From Serratia sp. PL17 (GTDB lineage: Bacteria; Pseudomonadota; Gammaproteobacteria; Enterobacterales; Enterobacteriaceae), in the NCBI RefSeq assembly GCF_017832355.1, contig NZ_JAFIBY010000001.1, positions 124,001-188,000 of the forward strand: a stretch of 64,000 bases of DNA, given 5' to 3'. Made by a program: the position numbers and the translations under genes. The notes below the pieces were generated by a model. That model had not been told where the DNA came from. It saw only the letters and a list, made by a program, of their open reading frames with translations, and did not search any database. Below, piece after piece: positions 10,071-18,520 of this stretch (the stretch's first letter is position 1; the number at the start of each line of letters is the position of its first letter).

Positions 10071-10873
10071 ATTCACTGCAAATGACTGACGAACTCTTTA
10101 CCCAAGCGCTACCGGCAGATAAATACCGCCAGCAAACCGACCCGGTGCTGCTGCTCGACAAGATCAACGTCAGCTTTGATGGTTTTCGTGCGCTGAGCGA
10201 CCTGTCGTTGCAGATTGGCGTGGGGGAATTGCGTTGCGTGATCGGGCCTAACGGTGCGGGGAAAACTACGCTGATGGACGTGATCACCGGCAAGACCCGC
10301 CCGGACAGCGGTAAGGTATTTTATGATCAAACCGTCGATCTGACCGCGCTGGATCCGATGCAGATCGCTCAGGCAGGCATCGGTCGCAAGTTCCAAAAAC
10401 CCACGGTGTTTGAGGCGCTGACGGTGTTTGAAAATCTGGAAATTGCGCAGAAAACCCAAAAGTCGGTATGGGCCTGCCTGCGTGCCAGACTGAGCAGCGA
10501 ACAGCGCGATCGTATCGACGACATGCTGAAAACCCTGCGGCTGGACCACGAGCGGCACCGTCTCGCCGGGCTCTTGTCCCACGGGCAAAAGCAGTTTCTC
10601 GAGATCGGCATGTTGTTGGTACAGGAGCCGCATCTGCTGCTGCTCGACGAGCCGGCGGCGGGCATGACCGATGCGGAAACCGAGTATACCGCCGAACTGT
10701 TCCGCACGTTGGCGGGCAAGCATTCGCTGATGGTGGTGGAACACGACATGGGGTTTGTCGAAACCATTGCCGACCACGTGACGGTGCTGCATCAGGGCAG
10801 GGTCTTGGCGGAAGGTTCATTGGCGCAGGTACAGGCCGACGAGCAAGTGATCGACGTCTATTTGGGGCGCTAG
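10067..10873 (+). CDS. urtD: Urea ABC transporter ATPase UrtD
   Basis: This is the LivG-like ATPase of the importer, 268 aa. Walker A is GPNGAGKTT (about residues 64-72). The family-specific GIGRKFQKPTVFEALTVFEN follows the Q-loop region. The signature is LLSHGQKQFLEIGMLL, with SHGQK in place of the canonical LSGGQ; this substitution is characteristic of UrtD. Walker B is HLLLLDEPAAGM and the switch His is in VVEHDMGFV. About 30 extra N-terminal residues precede the domain. The start overlaps the urtC stop by 4 nt. Confidence 0.95.
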   Translation: MNSLQMTDELFTQALPADKYRQQTDPVLLLDKINVSFDGFRALSDLSLQIGVGELRCVIGPNGAGKTTLMDVITGKTRPDSGKVFYDQTVDLTALDPMQIAQAGIGRKFQKPTVFEALTVFENLEIAQKTQKSVWACLRARLSSEQRDRIDDMLKTLRLDHERHRLAGLLSHGQKQFLEIGMLLVQEPHLLLLDEPAAGMTDAETEYTAELFRTLAGKHSLMVVEHDMGFVETIADHVTVLHQGRVLAEGSLAQVQADEQVIDVYLGR

Positions 10874-10881
10874 GAGCAGCT

Positions 10882-11580
10882 ATGTTGCAAGTAAACGAAC
10901 TGAATCAATATTACGGCGGCAGCCACATTTTGCGTGGCCTGTCGTTTGACGCTCATGTCGGCGAAGTCACCTGCTTACTCGGGCGTAATGGCGTGGGTAA
11001 AACCACGCTGTTGAAGTGCCTGATGGGCTTGATCCCAGCCAAGAACGGCAGCATAAGCTGGCAGGGCGAGAACCTCAACGGCAAGAAGCCGCATCAACGG
11101 GTGCAGGCCGGCATCGCCTATGTCCCGCAAGGTCGGGAGATCTTTGGCCGTCTTACGGTGGAGGAAAATCTGTTGATGGGCTTAGCGCGTTTTTCTGGCG
11201 CTGAGGCGCGCAAGGTGCCGGATCACATCTATGAACTGTTTCCGGTGTTGTTGCAGATGAAAGATCGGCGCGGTGGCGATCTCTCTGGCGGGCAACAACA
11301 GCAGTTGGCGATTGGCCGCGCGTTGGCCTGTCGGCCACAGCTATTGATCCTCGATGAACCGACGGAGGGGATCCAGCCTTCGGTGATCAAAGAGATCGGC
11401 GCGGTGATAAAGCAGTTGGCGGCGCGGGGCGATATGGCGATCCTGTTGGTAGAACAGTTTTATGATTTTGCCGCCGAGCTGGCGGACCGCTATTTGGTGA
11501 TGTCACGCGGCAGCATCGTACAACGTGGCACAGGCAGCGCGATGGAACATGACGGCGTACGCGGGCTGGTGGCGATCTGA
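10882..11580 (+). CDS. urtE: Urea ABC transporter ATPase UrtE
   Basis: This is the LivF-like ATPase, 232 aa, and closes the operon. It contains Walker A GRNGVGKTT, the family block GIAYVPQGREIFGRLTVEEN, signature DLSGGQQQQLAIGRAL, Walker B LLILDEPTEGIQPS and the switch LLVEQ. ATG 10882 is preceded by TAGGAG (10871-10876), which also holds the urtD stop. A longer open frame starting at 10468 is an overlap artefact inside urtD. No terminator is visible after the stop; the next coding strand is the reversed parDE remnant. Confidence 0.95.
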   Translation: MLQVNELNQYYGGSHILRGLSFDAHVGEVTCLLGRNGVGKTTLLKCLMGLIPAKNGSISWQGENLNGKKPHQRVQAGIAYVPQGREIFGRLTVEENLLMGLARFSGAEARKVPDHIYELFPVLLQMKDRRGGDLSGGQQQQLAIGRALACRPQLLILDEPTEGIQPSVIKEIGAVIKQLAARGDMAILLVEQFYDFAAELADRYLVMSRGSIVQRGTGSAMEHDGVRGLVAI

Positions 11581-11590
11581 ACGTCGGGGT

Positions 11591-11865
11591 TATTCGGGTT
11601 GGGTCACGGGAATGATGCAATATCCTGATGATCCTTACCGGCTGAGCATTATCCCGGAAATAGATAACATGTTTTCCTGTCGGTAGAGCGCAGAGGTCAC
11701 TCGCTATTGATTCTATGCGCCTGCCAATTTCAGGTTATCGAATACATCGTGAATATGACTTAGGTCGTCTTCGGCGGCGGCTAACCCGTACCGGGTCAAA
11801 CCATACACATAAATATCTTCCATATCGGCCAATGCTTTTGGCCTGATCGTTATTTTTCTGCACAT
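11591..11865 (-). pseudogene. parE: ParE-type toxin, frameshifted
   Basis: ATG 11865 overlaps the end of the antitoxin by 16 nt, as in parDE operons, and reads KITIRPKALADMEDIYVY and then HIHDVFDNLKL, a typical ParE start. It stops after only 50 residues, at TAG 11713-11715. In the next frame the expected second half continues at once: RIESIASDLCALPTGKHVIYF, then QPVRIIRILHHSRDP, the conserved ParE core and C-terminus. One base missing (or two extra) at about 11716-11725 explains both halves. The second frame has no stop near the usual end and runs on antisense to urtE, so the original 3' end may also be lost. The toxin is predicted to be inactive unless the shift is a sequencing error. Confidence 0.85.
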
Positions 11866-12113
11866 CCTTTTGCTTTGCTTCGTATTCTTTCCATGAACAC
11901 ATCAGGATCCCATTCCACTGCGTTCCCGCTGTTTTCACCTTCGGCGATTAAACGACGCAGCTCTTCCAGCGTTGAGGCGGCGGTACGTTCACGCAGGGTG
12001 CGTACCGATTCACGGATAACTTCGCTGGGGGTACGGTAGTCGCCGCTAGCGACCAGACCTTCAACAAAATTACGCAGCTCTTCGCCCAGGTCCACTGTTA
12101 ATGTTCTGCCCAT
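11850..12113 (-). CDS. parD: ParD-type antitoxin (ribbon-helix-helix)
   Basis: An 87-aa protein starting MGRTLTVDLGEELRNFVEGL with GDYRTPSEVIRESVRTL, the CopG/ParD ribbon-helix-helix fold that binds DNA as a dimer. The C-terminal tail (RLIAEGENSGNAVEWDPD) is the part that wraps around ParE in known complexes. The start has an excellent ribosome site (GGAGGG, 6 nt upstream on the minus strand). The gene and its operator look intact while its toxin is broken, so this may survive as an orphan antitoxin or regulator. Confidence 0.88.
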   Translation of the reverse strand: MGRTLTVDLGEELRNFVEGLVASGDYRTPSEVIRESVRTLRERTAASTLEELRRLIAEGENSGNAVEWDPDVFMERIRSKAKGCAEK

Positions 12114-12140
12114 GTTTTTCCCTCCGTTATTCTCTCAATC

Positions 12141-12163
12141 ATTGCAAGATTAGTTCTTACAAT
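12141..12163. promoter_or_regulatory. Inverted repeat upstream of parD, likely operator
   Basis: ATTGCAAGA (12141-12149) and TCTTACAAT (12155-12163) form a 9-bp inverted repeat with one mismatch and a 5-nt spacer, 28 nt upstream of the parD start. ParD-type proteins repress their own promoter through such sites. The role is inferred from position and symmetry. Confidence 0.55.
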
Positions 12164-12244
12164 ATGCACGTTAAACCTGGAGAGCCTAAACTGCGGCAAT
12201 ACAAGGAACTCTTGGTTTTATAACCTCAGAAATTAAGGATAATG

Positions 12245-12757
12245 ATGAACGAAATCACTGTGTCACGCCTGTCTTGCATCCTTCTGTCACTGTTCCCGGC
12301 CCTGTGGGGCATCTTCAGCCTGCTGAATAATACTGCGGGTTTCGCCGATACGGCCCGCCATGCCGTGGGGCCGTTGCTTACCATGCAGGATACCTACCAG
12401 GTGCCCGGCCTGATGTGGCGTGCCGTCACTGCTCCCTGGGCCGGAATGCTCGGGTTGGTGTTTATCACGTTGCTCGAATCCCTGGCCGGGATAACGGCAA
12501 CCTTGGGCATTGTGTTGATGGTGAAACATCTGGGCCATTCTTATGCCGCTTTCGCCAAGGGTAAAGCCTGGGCGATGCTGGGCGCGTTGTGTGCCATTGC
12601 GGTGTGGGGGATCGGTTTTATGGTGGTCGCCGGCGACTGGTTTATGGCCTGGCAGGCTAAAGACAGCCCGCTGGCGGTGCAACTGGGTGCCTTGCTGTAT
12701 ATGGTGCCCAATACGTTGGCGTTGATGCTGCTGATGCTGCAACGTGATGCGCGTTAA
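12245..12757 (+). CDS. Small integral membrane protein, DUF2165-like
   Basis: A 170-aa protein with four hydrophobic segments (about 8-28, 62-90, 108-132, 142-165). The block TMQDTYQVPGLMWRAVTAPW resembles the conserved loop after the first helix in the DUF2165 family of predicted inner-membrane proteins; function unknown. The family call comes from memory of the pattern and is moderate. Two adjacent ATGs exist (12242 and 12245); AAGGA at 12234-12238 fits the second better. It is monocistronic. Confidence 0.7.
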   Translation: MNEITVSRLSCILLSLFPALWGIFSLLNNTAGFADTARHAVGPLLTMQDTYQVPGLMWRAVTAPWAGMLGLVFITLLESLAGITATLGIVLMVKHLGHSYAAFAKGKAWAMLGALCAIAVWGIGFMVVAGDWFMAWQAKDSPLAVQLGALLYMVPNTLALMLLMLQRDAR

Positions 12758-12824
12758 CCAGCGGGGGTGATTAAAACTGCGGCGAAATGCGCGAAAGTGT
12801 TGCCAAATGCTAACCTGCCGCAGG

Positions 12825-12842
12825 TTGTCACATTTCGTTCAT
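12825..12842 (+). promoter_or_regulatory. Possible Pho box upstream of the acid phosphatase
   Basis: TTGTCAC-ATTT-CGTTCAT matches the two-repeat layout of a PhoB site (CTGTCAT-N4-CTGTCAT), about 5 of 7 in each half. Exactly 10 nt further is TAGCAT (12853-12858), a possible -10, the spacing used at PhoB-dependent promoters. The start codon is 73 nt downstream of the box. A 6-bp palindrome (AACCTG-ccg-CAGGTT, 12812-12826) touches its left edge. Match quality is modest. Confidence 0.4.
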
Positions 12843-12915
12843 AATTCTGTCCTAGCATAATAAACCTTAAATAAATTTATAATAAATCAACAAGTTAATT
12901 TTTAAGGGGTTACAC

Positions 12916-14628
12916 ATGAGCGATAAACCGCATAACGATCTGCCGCCGTCGGCAGAAGAGCAGGAGCAGCAACCGAGCAACCCGGCGCGTCGCCGTTTTC
13001 TTGCTGGCGCCACGGCGTTAGGGGTGGGGGCTTCTATTGCGCCGCTCGCCAGAGCGGCGGCTGACGGCAACAAAAACGTGCTGTTAAACACGCTACCCAC
13101 CAATGCGCAAAACGCGCTGCTGCGACGACATGTGAAAAATGTGGTGGTGATCTACGCCGAAAACCGCAGCTTCAATAATCTGTTCGCCAATTTTCCTGGG
13201 GTAGAAAAACCGTTGTCGGCGCTCAAGCCTGAAGACTACCAGCAGCGTGATCGCGATGGTCGCCTGTTGGATTCGCTGCCGCCAATTTGGAAAGGATTGG
13301 TGCCAAAAGCGCAGGAGGTTGGGCATGTTAACTACAAAATCGACGAAAATGCGGTATTTACAACGCAATTGCCGAATCAGCCGTTTGTGCTGATCGGGCC
13401 GCAGGGCGAAAACCTGCCGCACGGTGTGGTGACGCGCGACCTGTGGCATGTGTTTTATCAGAACCAGATGCAAATCAACGGGGGCAAAAACGACAAGTTT
13501 GTCGCTTGGGCCGATTCTGGCGCCTTAACCATGGGCTATTACGGAGACGGTGCATACAACCTGCGGCTGTGGACCTTGGCTCAGGAATTTACCCTGTGTG
13601 ATAACTTTTTCCAGGGCGCGTTTGGCGGCTCGTTCCTTAATCATCAGTATCTGATCTGCGCTCGCCCGCCGTTTTACCCCGAAGTGCAAAACTCGGTCGC
13701 CAAAGGGGGGGTTGCCCAGCTCGAAAGTGATGATGTGACGGACCCGCGTCTGAAACCGCTGAGTGATTCACCGGTCAGCGCCTCGTTTGGTATCCCCCTG
13801 TTTGGCAAGAGCCTGCTGACGCCGGACGGTTATGCGGTCAATACCATGGCGCCGCCGTACTGGCCATCCTGGACTCAAGACGAGAAAGACCCGACGCTGG
13901 CGGATGCCACGATGCCGAACGTCATGCCACCGCAGAAACACCCCCATATTGGCGACTTGCTGAGCCAAAAAGGGATCGACTGGGCATGGTATGCCGGCGG
14001 CTGGCAGTACGCGTTGGATAACCGCAAGGATCAGGGCGATTTCCCTGGCGCACCGGATTTTCAGTATCACCATCAGCCGTTCAACTATTTTGAAAACCTG
14101 GGGCCAGCTAACCCGCAGGCTCGCGAAGCGCATCTGCGTGACGGTGGTATTGGCGATTCTGTTGCCAGCAATAAATTTTTAGCCGCGGTGGAAGCGGGTA
14201 CGTTACCGCCAGTGGCGTTCTACAAGCCCCAGGGCAACCTGAATATGCACGCCGGTTATTCTGACGTGGAAGCAGGCGATCGCCATATTGCCCATATCAT
14301 CAACAGCTTGCGTAATGGCCCGCAGTGGGACAACAGCGTGGTGGTGATTACCTTTGATGAGAATGGTGGCTGGTGGGATCATGTGGCACCGCCGCAGGGC
14401 GATCGCTGGGGGCCTGGATCACGTATCCCGGCATTGGTGGTCTCACCGTTTTCCCGCAAGGGGTATGTCGATCATGAGGTGTACGATACCGGATCTATCC
14501 TGCGTTTAATCAGCCGGGTGTTCGATTTGCCGTCGCTCGATGGGCTGACCGAACGCGATAAGGCGATGGCAGCGCGCAGCCAAAAACCCTTGGGGGATCT
14601 GACCGGCGCGCTGGCGTTTCCTGGCTAG
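12916..14628 (+). CDS. Tat-exported acid phosphatase / phosphoesterase, AcpA family
   Basis: A 570-aa periplasmic or secreted phosphoesterase of the alkaline-phosphatase-like superfamily that includes AcpA and bacterial phospholipase C. A twin-arginine signal is clear: RRRFLAG at 25-31, a hydrophobic stretch, and cleavage near LARAAA (about 48). The first metal and nucleophile region is NVVVIYAENRSFNNLFANFP (about 75-94); the C-terminal metal site is ITFDENGGWWDHVAPPQGD. Likely substrates are phosphomonoesters or diesters. Overall length and the lack of a PLC-type C-terminal repeat favour AcpA over phospholipase C. The start ATG 12916 has AAGGGG upstream (12903-12908). Confidence 0.88.
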   Translation: MSDKPHNDLPPSAEEQEQQPSNPARRRFLAGATALGVGASIAPLARAAADGNKNVLLNTLPTNAQNALLRRHVKNVVVIYAENRSFNNLFANFPGVEKPLSALKPEDYQQRDRDGRLLDSLPPIWKGLVPKAQEVGHVNYKIDENAVFTTQLPNQPFVLIGPQGENLPHGVVTRDLWHVFYQNQMQINGGKNDKFVAWADSGALTMGYYGDGAYNLRLWTLAQEFTLCDNFFQGAFGGSFLNHQYLICARPPFYPEVQNSVAKGGVAQLESDDVTDPRLKPLSDSPVSASFGIPLFGKSLLTPDGYAVNTMAPPYWPSWTQDEKDPTLADATMPNVMPPQKHPHIGDLLSQKGIDWAWYAGGWQYALDNRKDQGDFPGAPDFQYHHQPFNYFENLGPANPQAREAHLRDGGIGDSVASNKFLAAVEAGTLPPVAFYKPQGNLNMHAGYSDVEAGDRHIAHIINSLRNGPQWDNSVVVITFDENGGWWDHVAPPQGDRWGPGSRIPALVVSPFSRKGYVDHEVYDTGSILRLISRVFDLPSLDGLTERDKAMAARSQKPLGDLTGALAFPG

Positions 14629-14631
14629 TCG

Positions 14632-15144
14632 TTACAGCGCTTTCGACATATACCAGATGCCAATGGAACCTTGGGCGCTGGTGTAACAGGTCTCGCCGCA
14701 AATGCTCAGCCCCTGGCGTTGGTAAAAACGCTGGGCGCTGGTATTGCGCTTTAGCACTTCCAGCCAGAACGTTTCTTGCTTACGTTCTCGCGCCCGTTGC
14801 TGAACCTGTTCAAAAAAACGCTGGCCATAACCCCGCCCGGCATATTCCGGCAAGAAATAGATCTTCTGTAGCTCTGCGCCAAGGGCTTGGGTAGGGGTCA
14901 GCAGGCTGTCGAAATTCAACCGCGCATAGCCCACCAGGTTTTCGCCTTCATACCCCAGCAGCCAGCACACATCCGGATCCTGTAGCGTTTTTTCGAGGGC
15001 TTCAACCGCAAAATCCTGCGCCAGAAAAGCGTCTAACTCCTCTTTGTGGTGCCAAAGTTCGCCAAAGTGGGCCTGATAAGTGCGGATACCCACGTCGCGA
15101 ACCTGTGCTAAATCACCGCTCAACGCCTGGCGGATGCTGAACAT
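14632..15144 (-). CDS. GNAT-family N-acetyltransferase
   Basis: A 170-aa acetyltransferase of unknown substrate. The acetyl-CoA binding motif A is LQKIYFLPEYAGRGYGQRFF (about 107-126), with the R/Q-x-x-G-x-G/A loop seen as GRGYGQ; motif B is LEVLKRNTSAQRFYQRQG. The start is ATG 15144 with AGAGG ahead of it; a longer in-frame reading from 15279 adds 45 unconvincing residues. It converges on the phosphatase gene with 3 nt between stop codons, so neither has room for a terminator. Confidence 0.85.
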   Translation of the reverse strand: MFSIRQALSGDLAQVRDVGIRTYQAHFGELWHHKEELDAFLAQDFAVEALEKTLQDPDVCWLLGYEGENLVGYARLNFDSLLTPTQALGAELQKIYFLPEYAGRGYGQRFFEQVQQRARERKQETFWLEVLKRNTSAQRFYQRQGLSICGETCYTSAQGSIGIWYMSKAL

Positions 15145-15360
15145 GTAGACCTCTTTTGGGGAAATGAGTAACGGTTGCTGCCCTGAAGGGAACGGACTGC
15201 TCCTGATGAATATTTTGCCAACGTAAAACACGGGAGATATTTTTATCCCGCAGCGAGTATGACGTGAAAGGTCAAACACAACAAAAATTATTCAAGGTTA
15301 AGCGGGCGTTGCGAGCGTCAGACGCCATGTCCAACCGCAGCACGCCCGATGGGAAGACAA

Positions 15361-16578
15361 TCACTCAGCAAGATGTTTCGGTGTTTCCCGCCTGAACCCC
15401 AGACCAATAATCCGCCCAAATAACCGCGGCAACCAGCGGCTGTTACCGACGCGCATCATCAGGTTTTTCCCACCCTGCGCGCGGCGTTTTTTGGGTCTGC
15501 GCTGGCTCATTTTAATTTGCAGGAACTGTGTGGCTTTGGTGGGGAAATTGCGGCGGCGTTGCACACGCAGCAGGTGTTTTAACTGCAAGTTCTGATTGCG
15601 TAGCGGAGGAATAATGGCGTTGGCGGTAGCGACCGCATCCTGAATCGCTAAATTCACCCCGACACCGCCAATGGGGGACATGGCATGTGCGGCGTCACCA
15701 ATACACAGTACGCCCGGTTTGGCCCACCGATCCAGCCGATCAATACGGATGCTCAAGAGTTTCACCTGATCCCAACTGAGGATCTCTTGCAAACGAAGGT
15801 CCTGGAAAGGGGCAACTTCGGCGATATGCAGCAAAAACTTGTCCAGCCCGTCCTGCTGGATCGCCTCAAAACTGTCTTTGTCGATCGAATAACCGCACTG
15901 CCAGTAGTCGCCTCGGTCGATCATGATGAAGTTTTGTTTTGGCCCGGTATGGCCCATCGACCAGGCGGGGTCACCGGGTTTTTTATCAAGCTTCATCCAC
16001 AAGACGTCGCGCGGCGAGCCAAAAGAACGGCTGCTGAGAGCCGCCTGTTCGCGCACCACTGAATTGCGCCCGTCGGTACCTACCACTAACTGGCAACGCA
16101 CACGGATCGGGCCATCCGGCGTCTCTGCCAGTACGCCGCAGACCTGGCCACGGTCGTACAACAGTTGGTGTACCTGAGCCGATGTGATCAGCGTGAACGT
16201 CGGAAACGCGGCGGCCTTTTCGGCCAGAAAGTTGAGAAACTCCCATTGCGGCATAAAGGCGATAAATTTGCAGCGCGTCGGCAGGCGCGTGAAGTCCGCA
16301 AGTCGAATATCACGCCCGGCGATTTCGGCGTGCAATGTTTCTGCACGTTGGTGAGGCAGTGCCAGCAGTTCTTCCAGCAGGCCGAGCTGGTGCATGATTT
16401 CTAACGTTGAGGGGTGAATGGTGTCACCGCGAAAATCACGCAAGAAGTCGGGGTGCTTTTCCAGCACCATCACGTTTATCCCCGCCCGTGCCAACAGATA
16501 GCCAAGCATCAGCCCAGCGGGGCCGCCGCCAACGATACAGCAGCGGGTGACATAAGGTGTAATCAGTGATGATGACAT
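15361..16578 (-). CDS. FAD-dependent monooxygenase (UbiH/PHBH-like fold)
   Basis: A 405-aa flavoprotein of the group A aromatic hydroxylase type. It shows the N-terminal dinucleotide motif IVGGGPAGLMLGYLLARAG with the terminal VLEKH, a mid DG motif (VVGTDGRNSVVREQA), and the FAD-ribose motif CIGDAAHAMSPIGGVGVNLA. The substrate is unknown; the family covers PHBH, UbiH, TetX and ring hydroxylases. The C-terminus is unusually basic (MSQRRPKKRRAQGGK). ATG 16578 was chosen because upstream in-frame codons (to 16653) run into the Fur-box region and lack homology. It is divergent from a LysR gene. Confidence 0.85.
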   Translation of the reverse strand: MSSSLITPYVTRCCIVGGGPAGLMLGYLLARAGINVMVLEKHPDFLRDFRGDTIHPSTLEIMHQLGLLEELLALPHQRAETLHAEIAGRDIRLADFTRLPTRCKFIAFMPQWEFLNFLAEKAAAFPTFTLITSAQVHQLLYDRGQVCGVLAETPDGPIRVRCQLVVGTDGRNSVVREQAALSSRSFGSPRDVLWMKLDKKPGDPAWSMGHTGPKQNFIMIDRGDYWQCGYSIDKDSFEAIQQDGLDKFLLHIAEVAPFQDLRLQEILSWDQVKLLSIRIDRLDRWAKPGVLCIGDAAHAMSPIGGVGVNLAIQDAVATANAIIPPLRNQNLQLKHLLRVQRRRNFPTKATQFLQIKMSQRRPKKRRAQGGKNLMMRVGNSRWLPRLFGRIIGLGFRRETPKHLAE

Positions 16579-16632
16579 AGTGGCTGACCTCAAGGGCGGC
16601 ATCGGGCAGGCCCTCATTGAAAACTTATCATT

Positions 16633-16651
16633 GATAATGATTATCAATATC
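16633..16651. promoter_or_regulatory. Fur box between the flavoprotein and LysR genes
   Basis: GATAATGATTATCAATATC matches the 19-bp Fur consensus (GATAATGATAATCATTATC) at 17 positions. It lies 55 nt upstream of the flavoprotein start and about 130 nt upstream of the LysR start. Iron repression of one or both genes is predicted; which one cannot be told from sequence. Confidence 0.8.
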
Positions 16652-16781
16652 AAATCTGGCTGTCAACCCGTGGCACAGTGTGGTCAAAGGGCATGGCAAG
16701 TATCACGATTCTCCTCAAAGCGGTTGACCGGGCGAGTATCCCACGCCATCTTTATCAGTGAAATCGGCATTACTTTGATTC

Positions 16782-17678
16782 ATGTTTCTGAAAAACGGGA
16801 TGGTCATGATGGGACGAGTCACCTTCGATCTCGAGGATCTGCGCAGTTACGTCACGGGCATTGAGCTGGGCAGTTTCGCTAAGGCGGCGGAGCGGCTGGG
16901 GCGTTCAACCTCTGCGGTCAGCGCACATCTGAAAAAGCTGGAGCAGCAGATCGGCACGCCGATCCTGACAAAGGCCGGGCGCGGTATGGTAATGACGGAA
17001 GCCGGTGAAACATTACTGGGCTACGCCCGCCGATTGCTGGAGCTTAACGATGAAGCCGCCGCTGCGGTACGCGGGCTGGACCTGCAGGGGACGGTACGCC
17101 TGGGGCTGCAGGAGGACTTCGGCGAAACCTTTTTGCCCCAGGTTTTGGGCAGTTTTGCCCGGGCGCATCCACGAGTGCGTATCGAAGCGCGCATTGCCCG
17201 CAATGCCGAGCTGATCGACTGGGTGCTGAAAGGGCAGTTAGATTTGTCGCTGGCCTGGGACGGGGGGATCAGCACGCCGTACCATCAGATGCTGGGGCAG
17301 CGGCAGATGCATTGGATAACGTCGCCCCATTTCGAACTGGCATCCTGGCGTCAGGGAGACGAGCCATTGCCGTTGGTGATGTTTGATGCCCCTTGTCTGC
17401 TGCGCAGCGCGGCGACGCAGGCCTTGGATCGCGCCGGCATTGCGTGGCGTATTGTCTTTACCAGCCGTAGCCTGAACGGTATCTGGGCGGCAGTCAGCGC
17501 AGGATTGGGGGTGACGGTACGCACCGATGCCGGGCTGCCGTCGGGTTTATCCCGTTTGCCAGCCGGTACGTTACCGTCATTAAACGCGCTAGGTGTGGTA
17601 CTGCACCGTGCGGAAGATCACCCCTCGGGGGCAATCCAGCGCTTAGCGCAGATCGTGGCCGATCGGATCCAGAATTAG
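16782..17678 (+). CDS. LysR-family transcriptional regulator
   Basis: A 298-aa regulator. The N-terminal HTH reads LRSYVTGIELGSFAKAAERL and RSTSAVSAHLKKLEQQIGTP; the rest is the two-lobed effector domain (GTVRLGLQEDFGETFLPQVL onward). Several in-frame ATGs cluster at the start (16782, 16800, 16806, 16809); none has a strong ribosome site, so the exact start is open. It is divergent from the flavoprotein monooxygenase, its likeliest target. Its stop overlaps the convergent sseA stop by 4 nt. Confidence 0.87.
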   Translation: MFLKNGMVMMGRVTFDLEDLRSYVTGIELGSFAKAAERLGRSTSAVSAHLKKLEQQIGTPILTKAGRGMVMTEAGETLLGYARRLLELNDEAAAAVRGLDLQGTVRLGLQEDFGETFLPQVLGSFARAHPRVRIEARIARNAELIDWVLKGQLDLSLAWDGGISTPYHQMLGQRQMHWITSPHFELASWRQGDEPLPLVMFDAPCLLRSAATQALDRAGIAWRIVFTSRSLNGIWAAVSAGLGVTVRTDAGLPSGLSRLPAGTLPSLNALGVVLHRAEDHPSGAIQRLAQIVADRIQN

Positions 17679-18520
17679 TCCTGTTCGATCGGCTGTTTGC
17701 CACTCAGTGCGCCCCATTCACTCCAGGCGCCGTCATACAGCTTCACCTGCGGTGCATTGAGCGATAACAAGCCGAAAGCCAGCACCGCCGCAGTGACGCC
17801 GGAACCGCAGCTGGTGATGATTGGGCCATTGATATTCACCCCTTTGTCGGTGAAGGTCTTGTTGAGGGCTTCCAGCGATTTGAAACGGCCATTTTCCAGC
17901 AGTTCCCCGTAAGGGATGTTGATGCTGCCGGGAATATGACCGCGGTGCAGACCAGGGCGGGGTTCTGGCGCTTCGGCGTAAAAACGGGGGGCGGCGCGTG
18001 CATCAAGGATTTGCACTTCCGTGTTCAGCGCTTGCTCCACCTGCTGCATATTGACGACCGCATCGGCATTAAAACGGGCGTTGAACGTGTGCGGCGAACG
18101 CTGTGCAGCGCCGGTTTCCAGTGGCTGGCCTTGCGCTATCCAACCGTTTAAGCCTTCGTCCATCACATAAACCTGTTGTGCGCCAAAGTTGCGGAAAGTC
18201 CACCAACCGCGCGGAGCAGAAAATTGATTGCCCTCGTCATAAAACACAATGGTCTGTTGTTCGTTGATGCCCAACTTGCCGACGGCTGCGCCGAATTCAT
18301 CGGCTGTCGGCAGCATATGCGGTAAGTCGGTATGTTTGTCCGCGACGTTATCAATATCAAAATACACCGCGCCCGGTATATGGCCGCGTTCAAACTCGGC
18401 GAGCATGTCTTTTTTCGGCACCAGACCGACAGGAGACATTCTGACATCAACGACGATCAGATTTTCATCGTTGATGTGCTGCGCAAGCCATTGTGGAGTA
18501 ACCAGAAACGGAGAGTTCAT
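17675..18520 (-). CDS. sseA: 3-mercaptopyruvate sulfurtransferase
   Basis: It transfers sulfur from 3-mercaptopyruvate to thiophilic acceptors such as cyanide. The 281 aa equal the E. coli SseA length. Two rhodanese domains are visible: the inactive N-terminal one (LIVVDVRMSPVGL ... FERGHIPGAVYFDID) and the catalytic C-terminal one, with the active loop SCGSGVTAAVL. The CGSGVT loop is diagnostic for mercaptopyruvate rather than thiosulfate sulfurtransferases. The start ATG 18520 follows a GAACAATAACG leader without a strong ribosome site; an upstream alternative at 18556 adds 12 residues. Confidence 0.95.
   Translation of the reverse strand: MNSPFLVTPQWLAQHINDENLIVVDVRMSPVGLVPKKDMLAEFERGHIPGAVYFDIDNVADKHTDLPHMLPTADEFGAAVGKLGINEQQTIVFYDEGNQFSAPRGWWTFRNFGAQQVYVMDEGLNGWIAQGQPLETGAAQRSPHTFNARFNADAVVNMQQVEQALNTEVQILDARAAPRFYAEAPEPRPGLHRGHIPGSINIPYGELLENGRFKSLEALNKTFTDKGVNINGPIITSCGSGVTAAVLAFGLLSLNAPQVKLYDGAWSEWGALSGKQPIEQD

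Noticed and set aside
10468-10881. Long N-terminal extension of urtE.
   Set aside because: It is the wrong frame of urtD; ATG 10882 with GGAG is the real start.
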